DNA from: JAIVJG01 sp964236735
GTDB lineage: Bacteria > Acidobacteriota > Blastocatellia > Pyrinomonadales > Pyrinomonadaceae
Length of the DNA stretch: 64,000 nucleotides
Assembly: GCA_964236735.1 (NCBI GenBank)
Contig: CAXSFM010000007.1
Span: 171,332-235,331 of the forward strand
Direction of reading: 5' to 3'
A program made the position numbers and the translations under genes. Below are positions 25,414 through 36,000 of this stretch, one piece after another (position 1 is the first letter of the stretch; every line of letters begins with the position of its first letter). The notes below the pieces were generated by a model, which had not been told where the DNA came from, searched no databases, and saw only the letters and a list, made by a program, of their open reading frames with translations.

Positions 25414-28400
25414 ATGTCGCGTCACCATCAACAGCAGACACGTTTCCACCGACTCATTCTCGTCGCGTTTTTGTTTTTGTCCGCCGCGTCGTCGCACGCC
25501 TCCGCCGACCAGCCGAAGCCGGGGCGCGACCCGCAGCAGCCCGTTGACGAAGAATACACGCGGCGCATACGCGAGTACACGACCGCGCCTTACTTCAACT
25601 CGCCGCTCACGGACTATCTGCCCGCGTCGAAGAATGTCCCGACGCCGATGGCCGTGCTCGGCGACGTGGCGGGCGCGCCGGGCAAGCTGCCTTATTCGGC
25701 GGAAGTCTATCGCTACATGCGCCTGCTCGCGGCGGCCAGTCCGGGGCGCGTCAAGGTCGTCTCCATCGGCACGACCGAAGAGGGACGCGAGATGATCGCC
25801 GTCGCCGTCACGTCCGAGGCGAACATGTCGCAACTCGAAGAGAATCGCGCGCGGCTGGCTCATCTCGCAGACCCGCGCACGATTAAGATGAACGACGCGG
25901 AAGCGGAGCGTCTCGTCAATTTGTCCGTGCCCGTCTATTACATTACCGGCGCGATTCATTCGCCGGAGACAGGCTCGCCCACCGCTTTGATGGAACTGGC
26001 GTATCGCCTCGCGGTGGACGAGAGTCCGTACATCAAAGCTATCCGCGAAGGCGTCGTCACGCTCATCACGCCGGTCGTCGAAGTGGACGGGCGCGACCGC
26101 ATGGTTGACGTTTACAACTGGCATCTCGCGCACCCGAAAGAGAACTGGCCGCCGCTCATCTACTGGGGACATTACGTCGCGCACGACAACAATCGCGACG
26201 CGATGAATTTGACTTTAAAGCTGACGCGCAATGTCCTTAACACCTACACGGGTTGGAGCGCGCAGGTCTTGCACGACCTGCACGAGTCCGTACCGTACCT
26301 CTACGACAACACCATCGGCGACGGCCCTTATAATGCTTGGCTCGACCCGATTTTGACGGACGAGTGGCAGATGATCGGTTGGAACAACGTGTCTGAGATG
26401 ACGAAGTTCGGAATGCCCGGCGTCTTCACGCACGGCACGTTCGATACGTGGTCGCCCGGCTATCTGATGTTCCTCGCCGCGACGCACAACGGCATCAGCC
26501 GTCTCTACGAAACCTTCGGCAACGCCGGCGCGGACACCGTCGAGCGCACGCTCTCGGCGGACGACTATTCGCGCACATGGTACAGGCAGAACCCGCCGCT
26601 CCCGCGCGCGCTGTGGTCGCAGCGCAACAACAACAACTACCAGCAGACGGGACTCCTGACCGCTCTCTCTTACTTCAACCAGAACAGCAAAACTTTTCTC
26701 CGCAACTTCTATCTCAAGAGCAAGCGCTCCATCGAAAAACCGAAGACTGAGGGGCCTGCCGCTTACGTCCTCACAGCCGACGATCCGCGTCCCGGCGCGC
26801 AGGCCGAATTGCTCCGCACGCTCCAATTGCAGGGCGTCGAAATCAGTCGCGCCACCGCGCCGTTCACGGTGTCCGTCGGGAAAAAGAAGTCTGACAAAAA
26901 GCTGAACGCCGACGACAAGAATGAAGCTACACCGCCCGGCGATGTGAAGAAGCAGACGACGAAACAGGCGTCTAACGCCACTGACGAGAAGACCGAGCCA
27001 CGACAATTTCCTGCGGGCAGCTACGTCGTCCGCATGGATCAACCTTACAGCCGCATCGCGGACATGCTGCTCGACTATCAATACTGGAGTCCGAGCGATC
27101 CGCAGAAACAACCTTACGATGACACCGGCTGGACGCTCGGCGAACTCGGCAACGTGCGCGTCGCGCGCATCACGGACGCGAAAGTTCTTGATGCGACAAT
27201 GGAGCGAGTCACAGGCGAAGTCCGCGCGAACGGCGGCGTCAAAGGCAATGGCGGCGTCTTCGTGATCAATCACAACACGGACACCGCGCTGATGACTCTG
27301 CGTTATCGCTTGAAGGACACGCCCGTCGAAGTCGCCGAAGAAGCGTTCGAGATCGGCAAACAAAAATTCAATCGCGGCTCTTTCATTATTCGTCAGACGG
27401 ACAAGTCCGAGCTTGAGCGCGCCGCGTCCGAACTCGGCGTGAGCGTGCAATCCGTCGCCTCTGCTCCGGCGGTTAAGACGCACGCGATTAAAGCCGCGCG
27501 CATCGCCATCATGCACACTTGGCTCTCCACGCAGGAGGAAGGCTGGTGGCGTCTCGCCTTCGACGATTTGAAAATTCCTTACGATTACATCAACACGCAG
27601 GATGCCTCGCGCGACGATAATCTACGCGCGAAGTACGACGTGATTCTCTTCGCGCCCGTCGGAGCCAACGCGCAATCAATCATCAACGGGATGCCGATGT
27701 GGGGCAACGCCCTGCCGTGGCAGACGACCGCGCTCACGCCGAACATCGGCAAGCTTGACGCGACCGACGACATGCGACCGGGACTCGGCTGGTCTGGCCT
27801 CGCGAATCTGCAAAAGTTCGTGCGGCAGGGCGGACTCTTCGTCTCTGTGATGGACACGGCGGAACTCGCCGTCAACTACGGCTTCGCGCCGGGCGTCAGC
27901 GTCGCGCGCGCCAACCGTCTCAAAGTGACGGGCAGCATTCTGCGCTCGAAATTCGTGGACTCCACAAGTCCCATCGCTTACGGCTACGGCGATTCTTTGC
28001 CGATTTACAGTTTTGACGGCCCCATCTTCAACCTCAGCAATTTCGCCAACGGGCGTGGCGGGCGACGCGCCGAAGAAGACCGCGCGACGGGACGCGGCAC
28101 AGCCGAAGATCAAGACCTCGTGCAGGGACGCAAGCCCGATGTCGTGCCCGAAGAGCCGCACGCGGAGATTTGGGAAGCCTTGCCCGTCACCGATGAGCAG
28201 CGGCGCAACGGCATCAACGTCATCCCGCCGCAGTCGCGCCCGCGCGTCGTGCTGCGCTACGGCGACAACAAAGACTTGCTCGTCTCCGGCCTGCTCGACG
28301 GCGGCAACGAGATCGCGCAACACGCTGCCGTCATAGACGTGCCGGTCGAACAGGGACACGTCCTGCTCTTCTCGAACAACCCTGTCTGGCGCGGCGAGAC

Positions 28401-28479
28401 GAAGGGGAGTTACTTTCTCGTCTTCAACGCCATTCTGAATTTCGACAATCTCAACGCGGGGAGAAAAACTGGAGAGTAA
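25414..28479 (+). CDS. Secreted M14-family zinc carboxypeptidase with C-terminal GATase-like domain
   Basis: The product is 1021 aa. It has a signal peptide (ending near SHASADQ, about 34). The M14 domain (about 65-430) has the zinc motif HSPE (His182, Glu185) in GAIHSPETGSPT and the third ligand in LHDLHES (His287 or His290). Mid-protein, residues about 485-535 form a Lys/Asp-rich low-complexity linker. The C-terminal half (from about 690) resembles a class-I glutamine-amidotransferase-like fold (RIAIMHTWLSTQEEGWW, YDVILFAPVGAN) and lacks an obvious Cys-His-Glu triad. It probably releases amino acids from extracellular peptides. AAGGAG precedes the ATG. The permease 6 bp downstream suggests uptake of the released amino acids. 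Confidence 0.88.
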   Translation: MSRHHQQQTRFHRLILVAFLFLSAASSHASADQPKPGRDPQQPVDEEYTRRIREYTTAPYFNSPLTDYLPASKNVPTPMAVLGDVAGAPGKLPYSAEVYRYMRLLAAASPGRVKVVSIGTTEEGREMIAVAVTSEANMSQLEENRARLAHLADPRTIKMNDAEAERLVNLSVPVYYITGAIHSPETGSPTALMELAYRLAVDESPYIKAIREGVVTLITPVVEVDGRDRMVDVYNWHLAHPKENWPPLIYWGHYVAHDNNRDAMNLTLKLTRNVLNTYTGWSAQVLHDLHESVPYLYDNTIGDGPYNAWLDPILTDEWQMIGWNNVSEMTKFGMPGVFTHGTFDTWSPGYLMFLAATHNGISRLYETFGNAGADTVERTLSADDYSRTWYRQNPPLPRALWSQRNNNNYQQTGLLTALSYFNQNSKTFLRNFYLKSKRSIEKPKTEGPAAYVLTADDPRPGAQAELLRTLQLQGVEISRATAPFTVSVGKKKSDKKLNADDKNEATPPGDVKKQTTKQASNATDEKTEPRQFPAGSYVVRMDQPYSRIADMLLDYQYWSPSDPQKQPYDDTGWTLGELGNVRVARITDAKVLDATMERVTGEVRANGGVKGNGGVFVINHNTDTALMTLRYRLKDTPVEVAEEAFEIGKQKFNRGSFIIRQTDKSELERAASELGVSVQSVASAPAVKTHAIKAARIAIMHTWLSTQEEGWWRLAFDDLKIPYDYINTQDASRDDNLRAKYDVILFAPVGANAQSIINGMPMWGNALPWQTTALTPNIGKLDATDDMRPGLGWSGLANLQKFVRQGGLFVSVMDTAELAVNYGFAPGVSVARANRLKVTGSILRSKFVDSTSPIAYGYGDSLPIYSFDGPIFNLSNFANGRGGRRAEEDRATGRGTAEDQDLVQGRKPDVVPEEPHAEIWEALPVTDEQRRNGINVIPPQSRPRVVLRYGDNKDLLVSGLLDGGNEIAQHAAVIDVPVEQGHVLLFSNNPVWRGETKGSYFLVFNAILNFDNLNAGRKTGE

Positions 28480-28485
28480 CGCCGC

Positions 28486-29880
28486 TTGCCTCTCAACGAT
28501 GAATCCGTCTTAACCAAAGTGCGTGAGCCGCGCGGCCAACTGCTGCGCGTGCTCGGCATCACGTTCGGCCTCGCCGTCATCATCGGCAACACCATCGGCG
28601 CGGGCATCCTCCGCACGCCCGGCGACGTGGCGGCGAATCTGCCGAACCCTTGGCTCTTCATCGGCGTGTGGATTTTGGGCGGACTCTACGCGCTGCTCGG
28701 CGCGGTCTCTCTGGCAGAGTTGGGCACGATGATGCCGCGCTCCGGCGGGCAGTACGTCTTCGCCCGACGCGCGCTCGGCGATTACGCGGGCTTCATCGTC
28801 GGTTGGAGCGACTGGCTCTCGACGTGCGGCACGACCGCCGCCGTCTCGCTCGTCGTCGGCGAATATCTCGGCGTGCTTATCCCTGCGCTCGCCGGTCGTG
28901 AAGTTTCCGTCGCGCTCGCAGTGACGCTTTTGTTCGCCGCCCTGCAATGGCGCGGCATCGAGTGGGGCAGCCGCATGCAGAACGTGACGAGCTTGCTCAA
29001 GGCGCTGGCCTTCGTCGCGCTCGTCGTCGCGTGCTTCGCGCTCGGCGGCAGCACACAGTCTGCGGCGGCGACAGTTGACGCGCCCCGACTCGCCACGCCG
29101 ACCGGACTTCTCTTCATGCTCGCGTTGATGAAGGCGCTGCAAGCGGTCGTCTATACTTATGACGGTTGGGAGGGCGTGCTTTATTTTTCCGAAGAGGTGC
29201 GCGAGCCGGCGCGCGACATTCCGCGCTCGCTCTTCGGCGGCGTGTTGTCCATCATCGGCATCTACCTGCTCGTCAATCTCGCGCTCATCTACGTGCTGCC
29301 CGTCACGCAACTGGTCGGCAAGGAACTCGCCGTCGGCGCGGCGGCGCAGATCGTCTTTGGTAATTACGGCGACGCGATGATTCGCGCGCTGACCATCGTC
29401 TCGCTCCTGAGCGGCATCAACGCTTATCACCTCATCGCGTCGCGCGTGCTTTACGCCATGAGCCGCGACGGACTCTTCTCGAAGCACGTCGTCAAAGTTA
29501 ATCGAGGCGGGACGCCGACCAACGCGCTTTTCGTCAGCACAACGGTCGCCGTTCTCTTCATCATCGGCAGCCGCACCTTCTCGAAAATCATAGACGCGCT
29601 CGCCTTCTTCTTCGTCGCCAATTACACGATGTCTTTCATCTCCGTCTTCGTGCTGCGCCGTCGCGAGCCCGACGCGCCGCGCCCCTATCGCGCATGGGGC
29701 TATCCCTTCACGACGCTGTTAACGCTCGTTATCTCTATCCTCTTTCTCTGCGGCGCGGTCGCCAGCGACATCGCGGGCGGGACGCAGGGCAGCGTCAACG
29801 CGCTCATCATGCTCGCGCTCAGTTATCCGGTCTTCTTGCTGCTCAAACGAATTTCCGACGGCGCGGCGCACGTAGGTTAA
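28486..29880 (+). CDS. APC-superfamily amino-acid permease
   Basis: The product is 464 aa with 12 predicted membrane segments. TM1 has the unwound-helix motif IIGNTIGAGILRTPGDVA of the amino acid-polyamine-organocation family. EEVREPARDIPRSLFGG follows TM6, also typical. The start is TTG at 28486: no in-frame ATG exists nearby, and GGAGAG lies 9 nt upstream inside the end of the peptidase gene. The 6-bp gap implies cotranscription with the M14 peptidase, so the pair likely forms a peptide-scavenging unit. Substrate specificity is not readable. Confidence 0.9.
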   Translation: MPLNDESVLTKVREPRGQLLRVLGITFGLAVIIGNTIGAGILRTPGDVAANLPNPWLFIGVWILGGLYALLGAVSLAELGTMMPRSGGQYVFARRALGDYAGFIVGWSDWLSTCGTTAAVSLVVGEYLGVLIPALAGREVSVALAVTLLFAALQWRGIEWGSRMQNVTSLLKALAFVALVVACFALGGSTQSAAATVDAPRLATPTGLLFMLALMKALQAVVYTYDGWEGVLYFSEEVREPARDIPRSLFGGVLSIIGIYLLVNLALIYVLPVTQLVGKELAVGAAAQIVFGNYGDAMIRALTIVSLLSGINAYHLIASRVLYAMSRDGLFSKHVVKVNRGGTPTNALFVSTTVAVLFIIGSRTFSKIIDALAFFFVANYTMSFISVFVLRRREPDAPRPYRAWGYPFTTLLTLVISILFLCGAVASDIAGGTQGSVNALIMLALSYPVFLLLKRISDGAAHVG

Positions 29881-30033
29881 CTCACGCCTTTTGCGCTTGT
29901 GCGTCCTTCTGAAGTATCAGCACAATCCATCATTTCAAAGGTCAGTTCGCCCCGGATTCGGGGACGGCGCGCGGTGCGTGTACAATGAACGTCGAGTTCA
30001 AATTATCAACGAGGAAGGACACACGGGGAGCCG

Positions 30034-30066
30034 CGCACGACGCACACGTTAAAGTGCGTTCGTGCG
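30034..30066 (+). promoter_or_regulatory. Hairpin enclosing the GTG start of the glucan synthase gene
   Basis: CGCACGACGCAC (30034-30045) pairs with GTGCGTTCGTGCG (30054-30066) apart from one bulged nucleotide; the loop is 8 nt. The candidate GTG start (30062-30064) lies inside the right arm, so its access could be controlled by folding. The next in-frame ATG is 30077, outside the hairpin. A purine-rich GAGGAAGG at 30011 is too far upstream to serve either start directly. Confidence 0.5.
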
Positions 30067-33000
30067 GTTCAGTCGCATGATTCTCACTCCATCACTGGCA
30101 TTTCTGTTCGGGCTGACACGACGACGCGCGGCGGACGCGCGCGACGAGTTGCCGATTCGCGAAGAGTTGTACAGCGTCGAGCGTCTGGAGCATTACGCCG
30201 TCACGCTCGCCACGAAACATCAAGTGTCGGGCACGCCCAGACGCGGGCGGCGCTTGTTGCCGCGTCTCGAAGACAACGGGCGCGAGTTGCTCGCTGCCTA
30301 TCGCTCGCTGGCCGAGGCCATCCGCGACGAGCACGCCATCTCGCCCGCCGCCGAATGGCTCGTTGATAATTTCCACATCGTCGAAGAGCAACTGCGCGAA
30401 ATCCGCGAAGACCTTCCCACCGGCTACTACAAGGAATTGCCGAAACTTGAGAGCGGCCAGATGGCCGGCTATCCACGCATCTACGCGCTCACGCTCGACC
30501 TCATCGCGCACACCGACAGCCAACTTGACACGGACACTCTGAGACGTTTCATCCGCGCCTACCAGAGCGTCGCGACGCTGACCATCGGCGAGTTGTGGGC
30601 AATCGCGATTAGCTTGCGCCTCGCGCTCGTCGAAAATTTGCGACGGCTCGCCACGCGCATCGTCGCCGCGCGTGAGGAGCGCGAGCAGGCGGACGCGCTC
30701 GCCGACCGTTTGCTCGACATCGCGTCGCGCCAGCCCGACGAACTCGTCCCCTTGCTCGAAGGTCGTCTCGGCAAGCGCGAGGATTTGGATCGCGCCTTCA
30801 TTGTGCAGTTGACGCAACGCCTGCGCGATCAAGACCCCGCGCTCGCGCCCGTCTTCGACTGGTTAGAAGGACAGTTGAAGCGACGCGAACAGACGACCGA
30901 GCAGATCGTTCACCTCGAACATCAACGGCAGGCCGCCGCGCAGGTCACGGTCGGCAACATCATCACCTCGATGCGCCTCCTTTCGACGCTCGACTGGCGC
31001 GACTTCTTCGAGGAAGTGAGCCTCGTTGACCCCATCCTGGCGCAAGACCCTGCGGGCATCTACGAGCGGATGAACTTCGCCACGCGCGACCGTTATCGCC
31101 ACGTCGTCGAGCGCATCAGCAAGCGCACGCCCGCCACCGAAATCGAAGTCGCGCGCGAGGCCGTGCGTCTGGCCGCCGCATCACACGCGAAAGATACATC
31201 TGATGCCGGACGCTCGCACATCGGTTTTTATTTGATTGACGACGGGCAGGCGATGCTGGAAAAAACTTTCGGCTATCGCACGCGCGTGCGTGAAGGTCTG
31301 TATCGCTTCATCCTCAAACATCCGACGTTTTTTTATCTCGGCACGCTGGCGATGTTGACGACGCTCGTCGTCGCGTTGCTGGTCATCGCGGGATTTTACG
31401 CGGGCGGCGGGCTGTTCATGCTCGTCGCGCTCGCCGCTCTCTCGCTCATCCCGGCCAGCGACCTCGCCCTGAGCGTGCTTAACTGGGACGTGACGCACCT
31501 GCTCGGCCCGCGCCTGCTGCCTTCGATGGATGCGGACGAAGGTATCCCGTCGGACGCGCAGACTTTAGTCGTCGTGCCCACGCTGTTCACGAGCGCGGAG
31601 AGCATCGCGGAGTTGCTCGAAAAAATCGAAGTCCACTATCTCGCCAATCAGGATGAGAATCTACGCTTCGCGCTGCTCGGCGACTTCGCGGACGCCGCGC
31701 AAGAGGAGATGCCCGCAGACACCTCGCTGCTGGAAGCGGCCTTTGCCGGCATCGAAGAGTTGAACGCCAGACACGCGGACGAAGCGGGCGCGCGACGCTT
31801 TCATCTTTTTACGCGGCGTCGTGTGTGGAACGAGAGCGAAGAAAGTTGGATGGGTTGGGAGCGCAAGCGCGGCAAGCTCGAAGAGTTCAACCGCCTGCTG
31901 CGCGGTGCGCGTGACACGACCTTCAACGTCGCGACGGCGGACGCCGCGCTGCTCGCGAAAATCCGCTACGTCATCACGCTCGACTCCGACACGCAACTGC
32001 CGAGAGATGCCGCGCGTCGTCTCGTCGCCGTCGCGAGTCATCCGCTCAATCGCCCGCAGTTCGACACGCAGACGGGGCGCGTCGTGCGCGGTTACGGCAT
32101 CCTGCAACCGCGCGTCAGCGTCACGCTTGAGAGCGCTTCGCGCACGCGCTTCGCGCGAGTCTTTTCCGGCAACACGGGGGTTGATCCGTACACGACCGCC
32201 GCCTCGGACGTGTATCAAGACCTCTTCGGCGAGGGCAGTTTCACGGGCAAGGGACTCTACGACGTGGACGCCTTCATGCGCGCACTCAAAGGGCGCGTGC
32301 CGGACAACTCGCTGCTCAGTCACGACCTCTTCGAGGGACTCTACGCGCGCGCCGGACTCGTCACGGACATCGAACTGCTCGACGATTATCCCGCGCACTA
32401 CGACACCTTCGCGCAACGCCAGCATCGCTGGACGCGCGGCGACTGGCAGATCGCGCGCTGGCTGTTTCGGAGCGTGCCGGACGCGCGCGGGCGCAAGACG
32501 CGCAACCGCCTGCCGCTCATCGCGCGCTGGAAAATTTTCGACAATCTACGCCGCAGCCTCGTCGCGCCCGCGATTTTGCTCTGGCTCGCCGCCGCATGGA
32601 CGATTCTGCCCGGCTCGCCCGCGCTCTGGACGCTCTTCGTCGTCCTCACGCTGGCCTTTCCCATCTACGCGCACGTCACGACGAGCTTGCTGCTGCATCC
32701 GCGCGGCATTCCGTGGTCGAGCAATTTCTGGAGCATGTGGGGCGATGTAGTGACGAACACGACGCAGGTCGCGTTGAGCGTCACCTACATCGCGCATCAA
32801 TCGTATCTGATGGTTGACGCCGTCGCGCGCACGTTTTGGCGCAAGCTCATCTCGCGCCGACACCTGCTCGAATGGACGACCGCCGCGCAGGCCGAGCGCG
32901 GCAGCACGCACGACCGCTCTACGGTCGCGCGCTTCATGTGGCCTGCCGTCGCGCTCGCCCTCTTGATCTCGATTTTCATTCTGCTCATGCGCCCATCATC

Positions 33001-36000
33001 GCTCATTGTGGCCGCGCCGTTTTTGCTGGCGTGGGCGTTCTCGCCGCTCATCGCGTACAGGGTCAGTCGCCGTCTCGCTCCGTCGCGGCAGATGCTTGAG
33101 CCGGCTGACGCGCGCGCTTTGCGTCTCGTCGCCAGACGGACGTGGCGTTTCTTCGAGAACTTCGTCGGCGCGGAAGACCACTGGCTGCCGCCCGATAATT
33201 TTCAGGAAGACCCGCGCCCCGTCGTCGCGCATCGCACGTCGCCGACGAACATGGGGCTGCTGTTGCTCTCGACTATCGCCGCGCACGACTTCGGACACGT
33301 CGCGACGCTCGAACTCGTCGAACGTCTCGAACTGACTTTCGCAACTCTCGACGCGCTGCCGAAATTCAACGGACATTTTTTCAACTGGTACGACACGCAA
33401 GCCGCCGCGCCGCTTGAGCCGCGCTACATCTCGACCGTTGACAGCGGCAATCTCGCCGGGCATCTGCTCGCCGTCAAACAGGCGTGCCTCGAACTGCCCG
33501 CAGGAGTTTTGTTCGACCGTCGCACGCTCGACGGCCTCGCCGATGCGGTCGCATTGATGCGCGAAGAAGCCGCGCTGCTCGGCACGATGCGCCAGCGCAC
33601 GGAGGTCGTCACGGTCAAGCATCTGCGCGGAGAGTTGGAAGCGTGCGCCGCGCTCGTCGCAGGCGAGCCGCCGGAAACTTTCAGCGAGTGGCTGAAAATT
33701 TTCAACAAACTGACGCATCACGCGCTCGTTATCGAAGACATCGTCGGCGCGCTCGCGCACGAGCATGGCGCGGAGAATTTCGTGGAGTTGCGTTTCTGGC
33801 TCGATGCGCTCCGGCGACAGTCTCAGAATCTGACGCGCGACTTGCACGCGCTCGCACACGAAAGTTTCACGCTCGCCGCTTTGCTCGCGCCGCACATTCA
33901 ATTTTGTTCCGCCGATACGCGCGCGCGTTGGGAAGAGACGGCGCGCGAGTTGAACCGCGTCGCCACGCCCGCGCGCATCTCGGAGCGTTGCGTGGATGCG
34001 CTGGCGCAAATCTCTCTCATGCGCGGCGAGATCGCGCGCGACGCGGCGGCGACAATCGCGACGGCGAACGCGGCGGAACATGCCGGGGCCGTCGCCGCGC
34101 TCGACGTGCTGCAACGCAGTCTCGAAGAAGCGTCGGGCGCGTCGGGCAAGCTGCTCGAACGCACGAACGAACTGGCGCGCGCATCTGAGAAACTTTTCGA
34201 CGAGATGGATTTCAAGTTCCTGTTCGACGCGGAACGCAAAGTCTTCGCCATCGGCTACAACGTCAACGCCGCGCGCAACGATAATTCTTATTACGATTTG
34301 CTCGCGTCCGAGTCGCGCCTCGCATCGTTTATCGCCATCGCCAAGGGCGACGTGCCGCAGGAGCACTGGTTTCGTCTCGGTCGCCAGTTGACGCCGGTGG
34401 ACGGCGGTCGCGCGCTCATCTCTTGGACGGCGACGATGTTCGAGTACCTCATGCCGCTACTCGTGATGCGCGATTACGAGCGGACGCTGCTCCATCAAAC
34501 TTACGCCGCCGTCGTCTCGCGGCAAATCGAGTACGGCGGCGAGCGGCGCGTGCCGTGGGGCATCTCGGAGGCGGCCTACAACGCGCGCGATTTGCAACTC
34601 ACTTACCAGTACGGCCCGTTCGGCGTGCCCGGCCTCGGCTTGAAACGCGGTCTGTCGGAAGACCTCGTCATCGCGCCCTACGCCACGATGCTCGCCGCGA
34701 TGGTCGCGCCGCAACGCGCCTTTGAGAATTTGCGACGGCTGGAGCGCGAAGGCGCGCTCGCGCGTTACGGCTTTTACGAGGCGATTGATTACACGCCGGA
34801 TCGCCTGCCGGAGAATCAGGAGCGCGCGCTCATTCGCGCCTTCATGGCGCACCATCAGGGCATGAGCCTCGTCGCGCTCGACAACCTGCTCAACCGCGAT
34901 GCCATGCAGCGACGCTTTCACGCCGAGCCGCTCGTGCAGGCCACCGAACTGCTCTTGCAGGAACGCATCCCGCGCGGCGCACCGGCGGCGCACCCGCGCG
35001 CGGAAGAAGTTTTGTCAGGCCGCGTCGTCCGCACGCTGACGGGCTTCGTGACGCGCGTCTATGATGCGCCGAACTTGCCGACGCCGCGCACGCAACTGCT
35101 CTCGAACGGCGCTTACACGGTGATGTTGACGACCGCCGGCGCGGGCTACTCGACGTGTCGCGGACTTGCCGTCACGCGCTGGCGCGAGGACGTGACGCGC
35201 GACAACTACGGCTCGTTCATTTACCTGCGCGACGTGCGAAGCGGCGCGGTCTGGTCAACCGGCTACCAGCCCGTGCGCCGTCGCGCGAAGAATTACGAGG
35301 CGGCTTTCTCCGAAGATAAGGTCGTCTTTAGACAGAGCGACGCCGGTATCATCACGCAGACCGAGATCGTCGTCTCGCCCGAAGACGATGCGGAGGTGCG
35401 TCGCGTCTCGCTGACCAACGAATCAACGCGCGTGCGTGAAATCGAAGTCACGAGCTATGCGGAAGTCGTGCTGACTGCGCCCGCCGCAGACGCCGCGCAT
35501 CCGGCCTTCAGCAATCTCTTCATCGAGACCGAATTCATCGCGGCGGAAAATGCGCTCATCGCGCGCCGCCGCCCGCGCTCAAGCAAGGACGCGCCCGTCT
35601 ATGGCGTCCACGTCGTCATCGCCGACGGCGAACGCATCGGCGCGATTCAGTACGAGACAGACCGCAGCCGTTTTCTCGGGCGCGGCCACACGCCCGCCGA
35701 CCCGGTCGCCGTCATGGAAGACCGCCCGCTCTCGAACACGGTGGGTGCGGTGCTCGACCCGGTCTTCTCTCTGCGCGAGCGCGTCCGGCTGCAACCGGGG
35801 CAGACCGTGCGCCTGACTTACACGACGGCGCTGGCGAGCACGCGCGAACAGGCTCTGCTGCTCGCGGACAAATATCACGACCCGTCGAGCTTCGAGCGCG
35901 AGGCGCGACTCGCGTGGACGCAGGCGCAAGTTGAGATGCGCCACCACAACATCAGCGCGGAAGAAGCGCACCTCTTTCAGCGTCTCGCCGGTCGCGTTCT

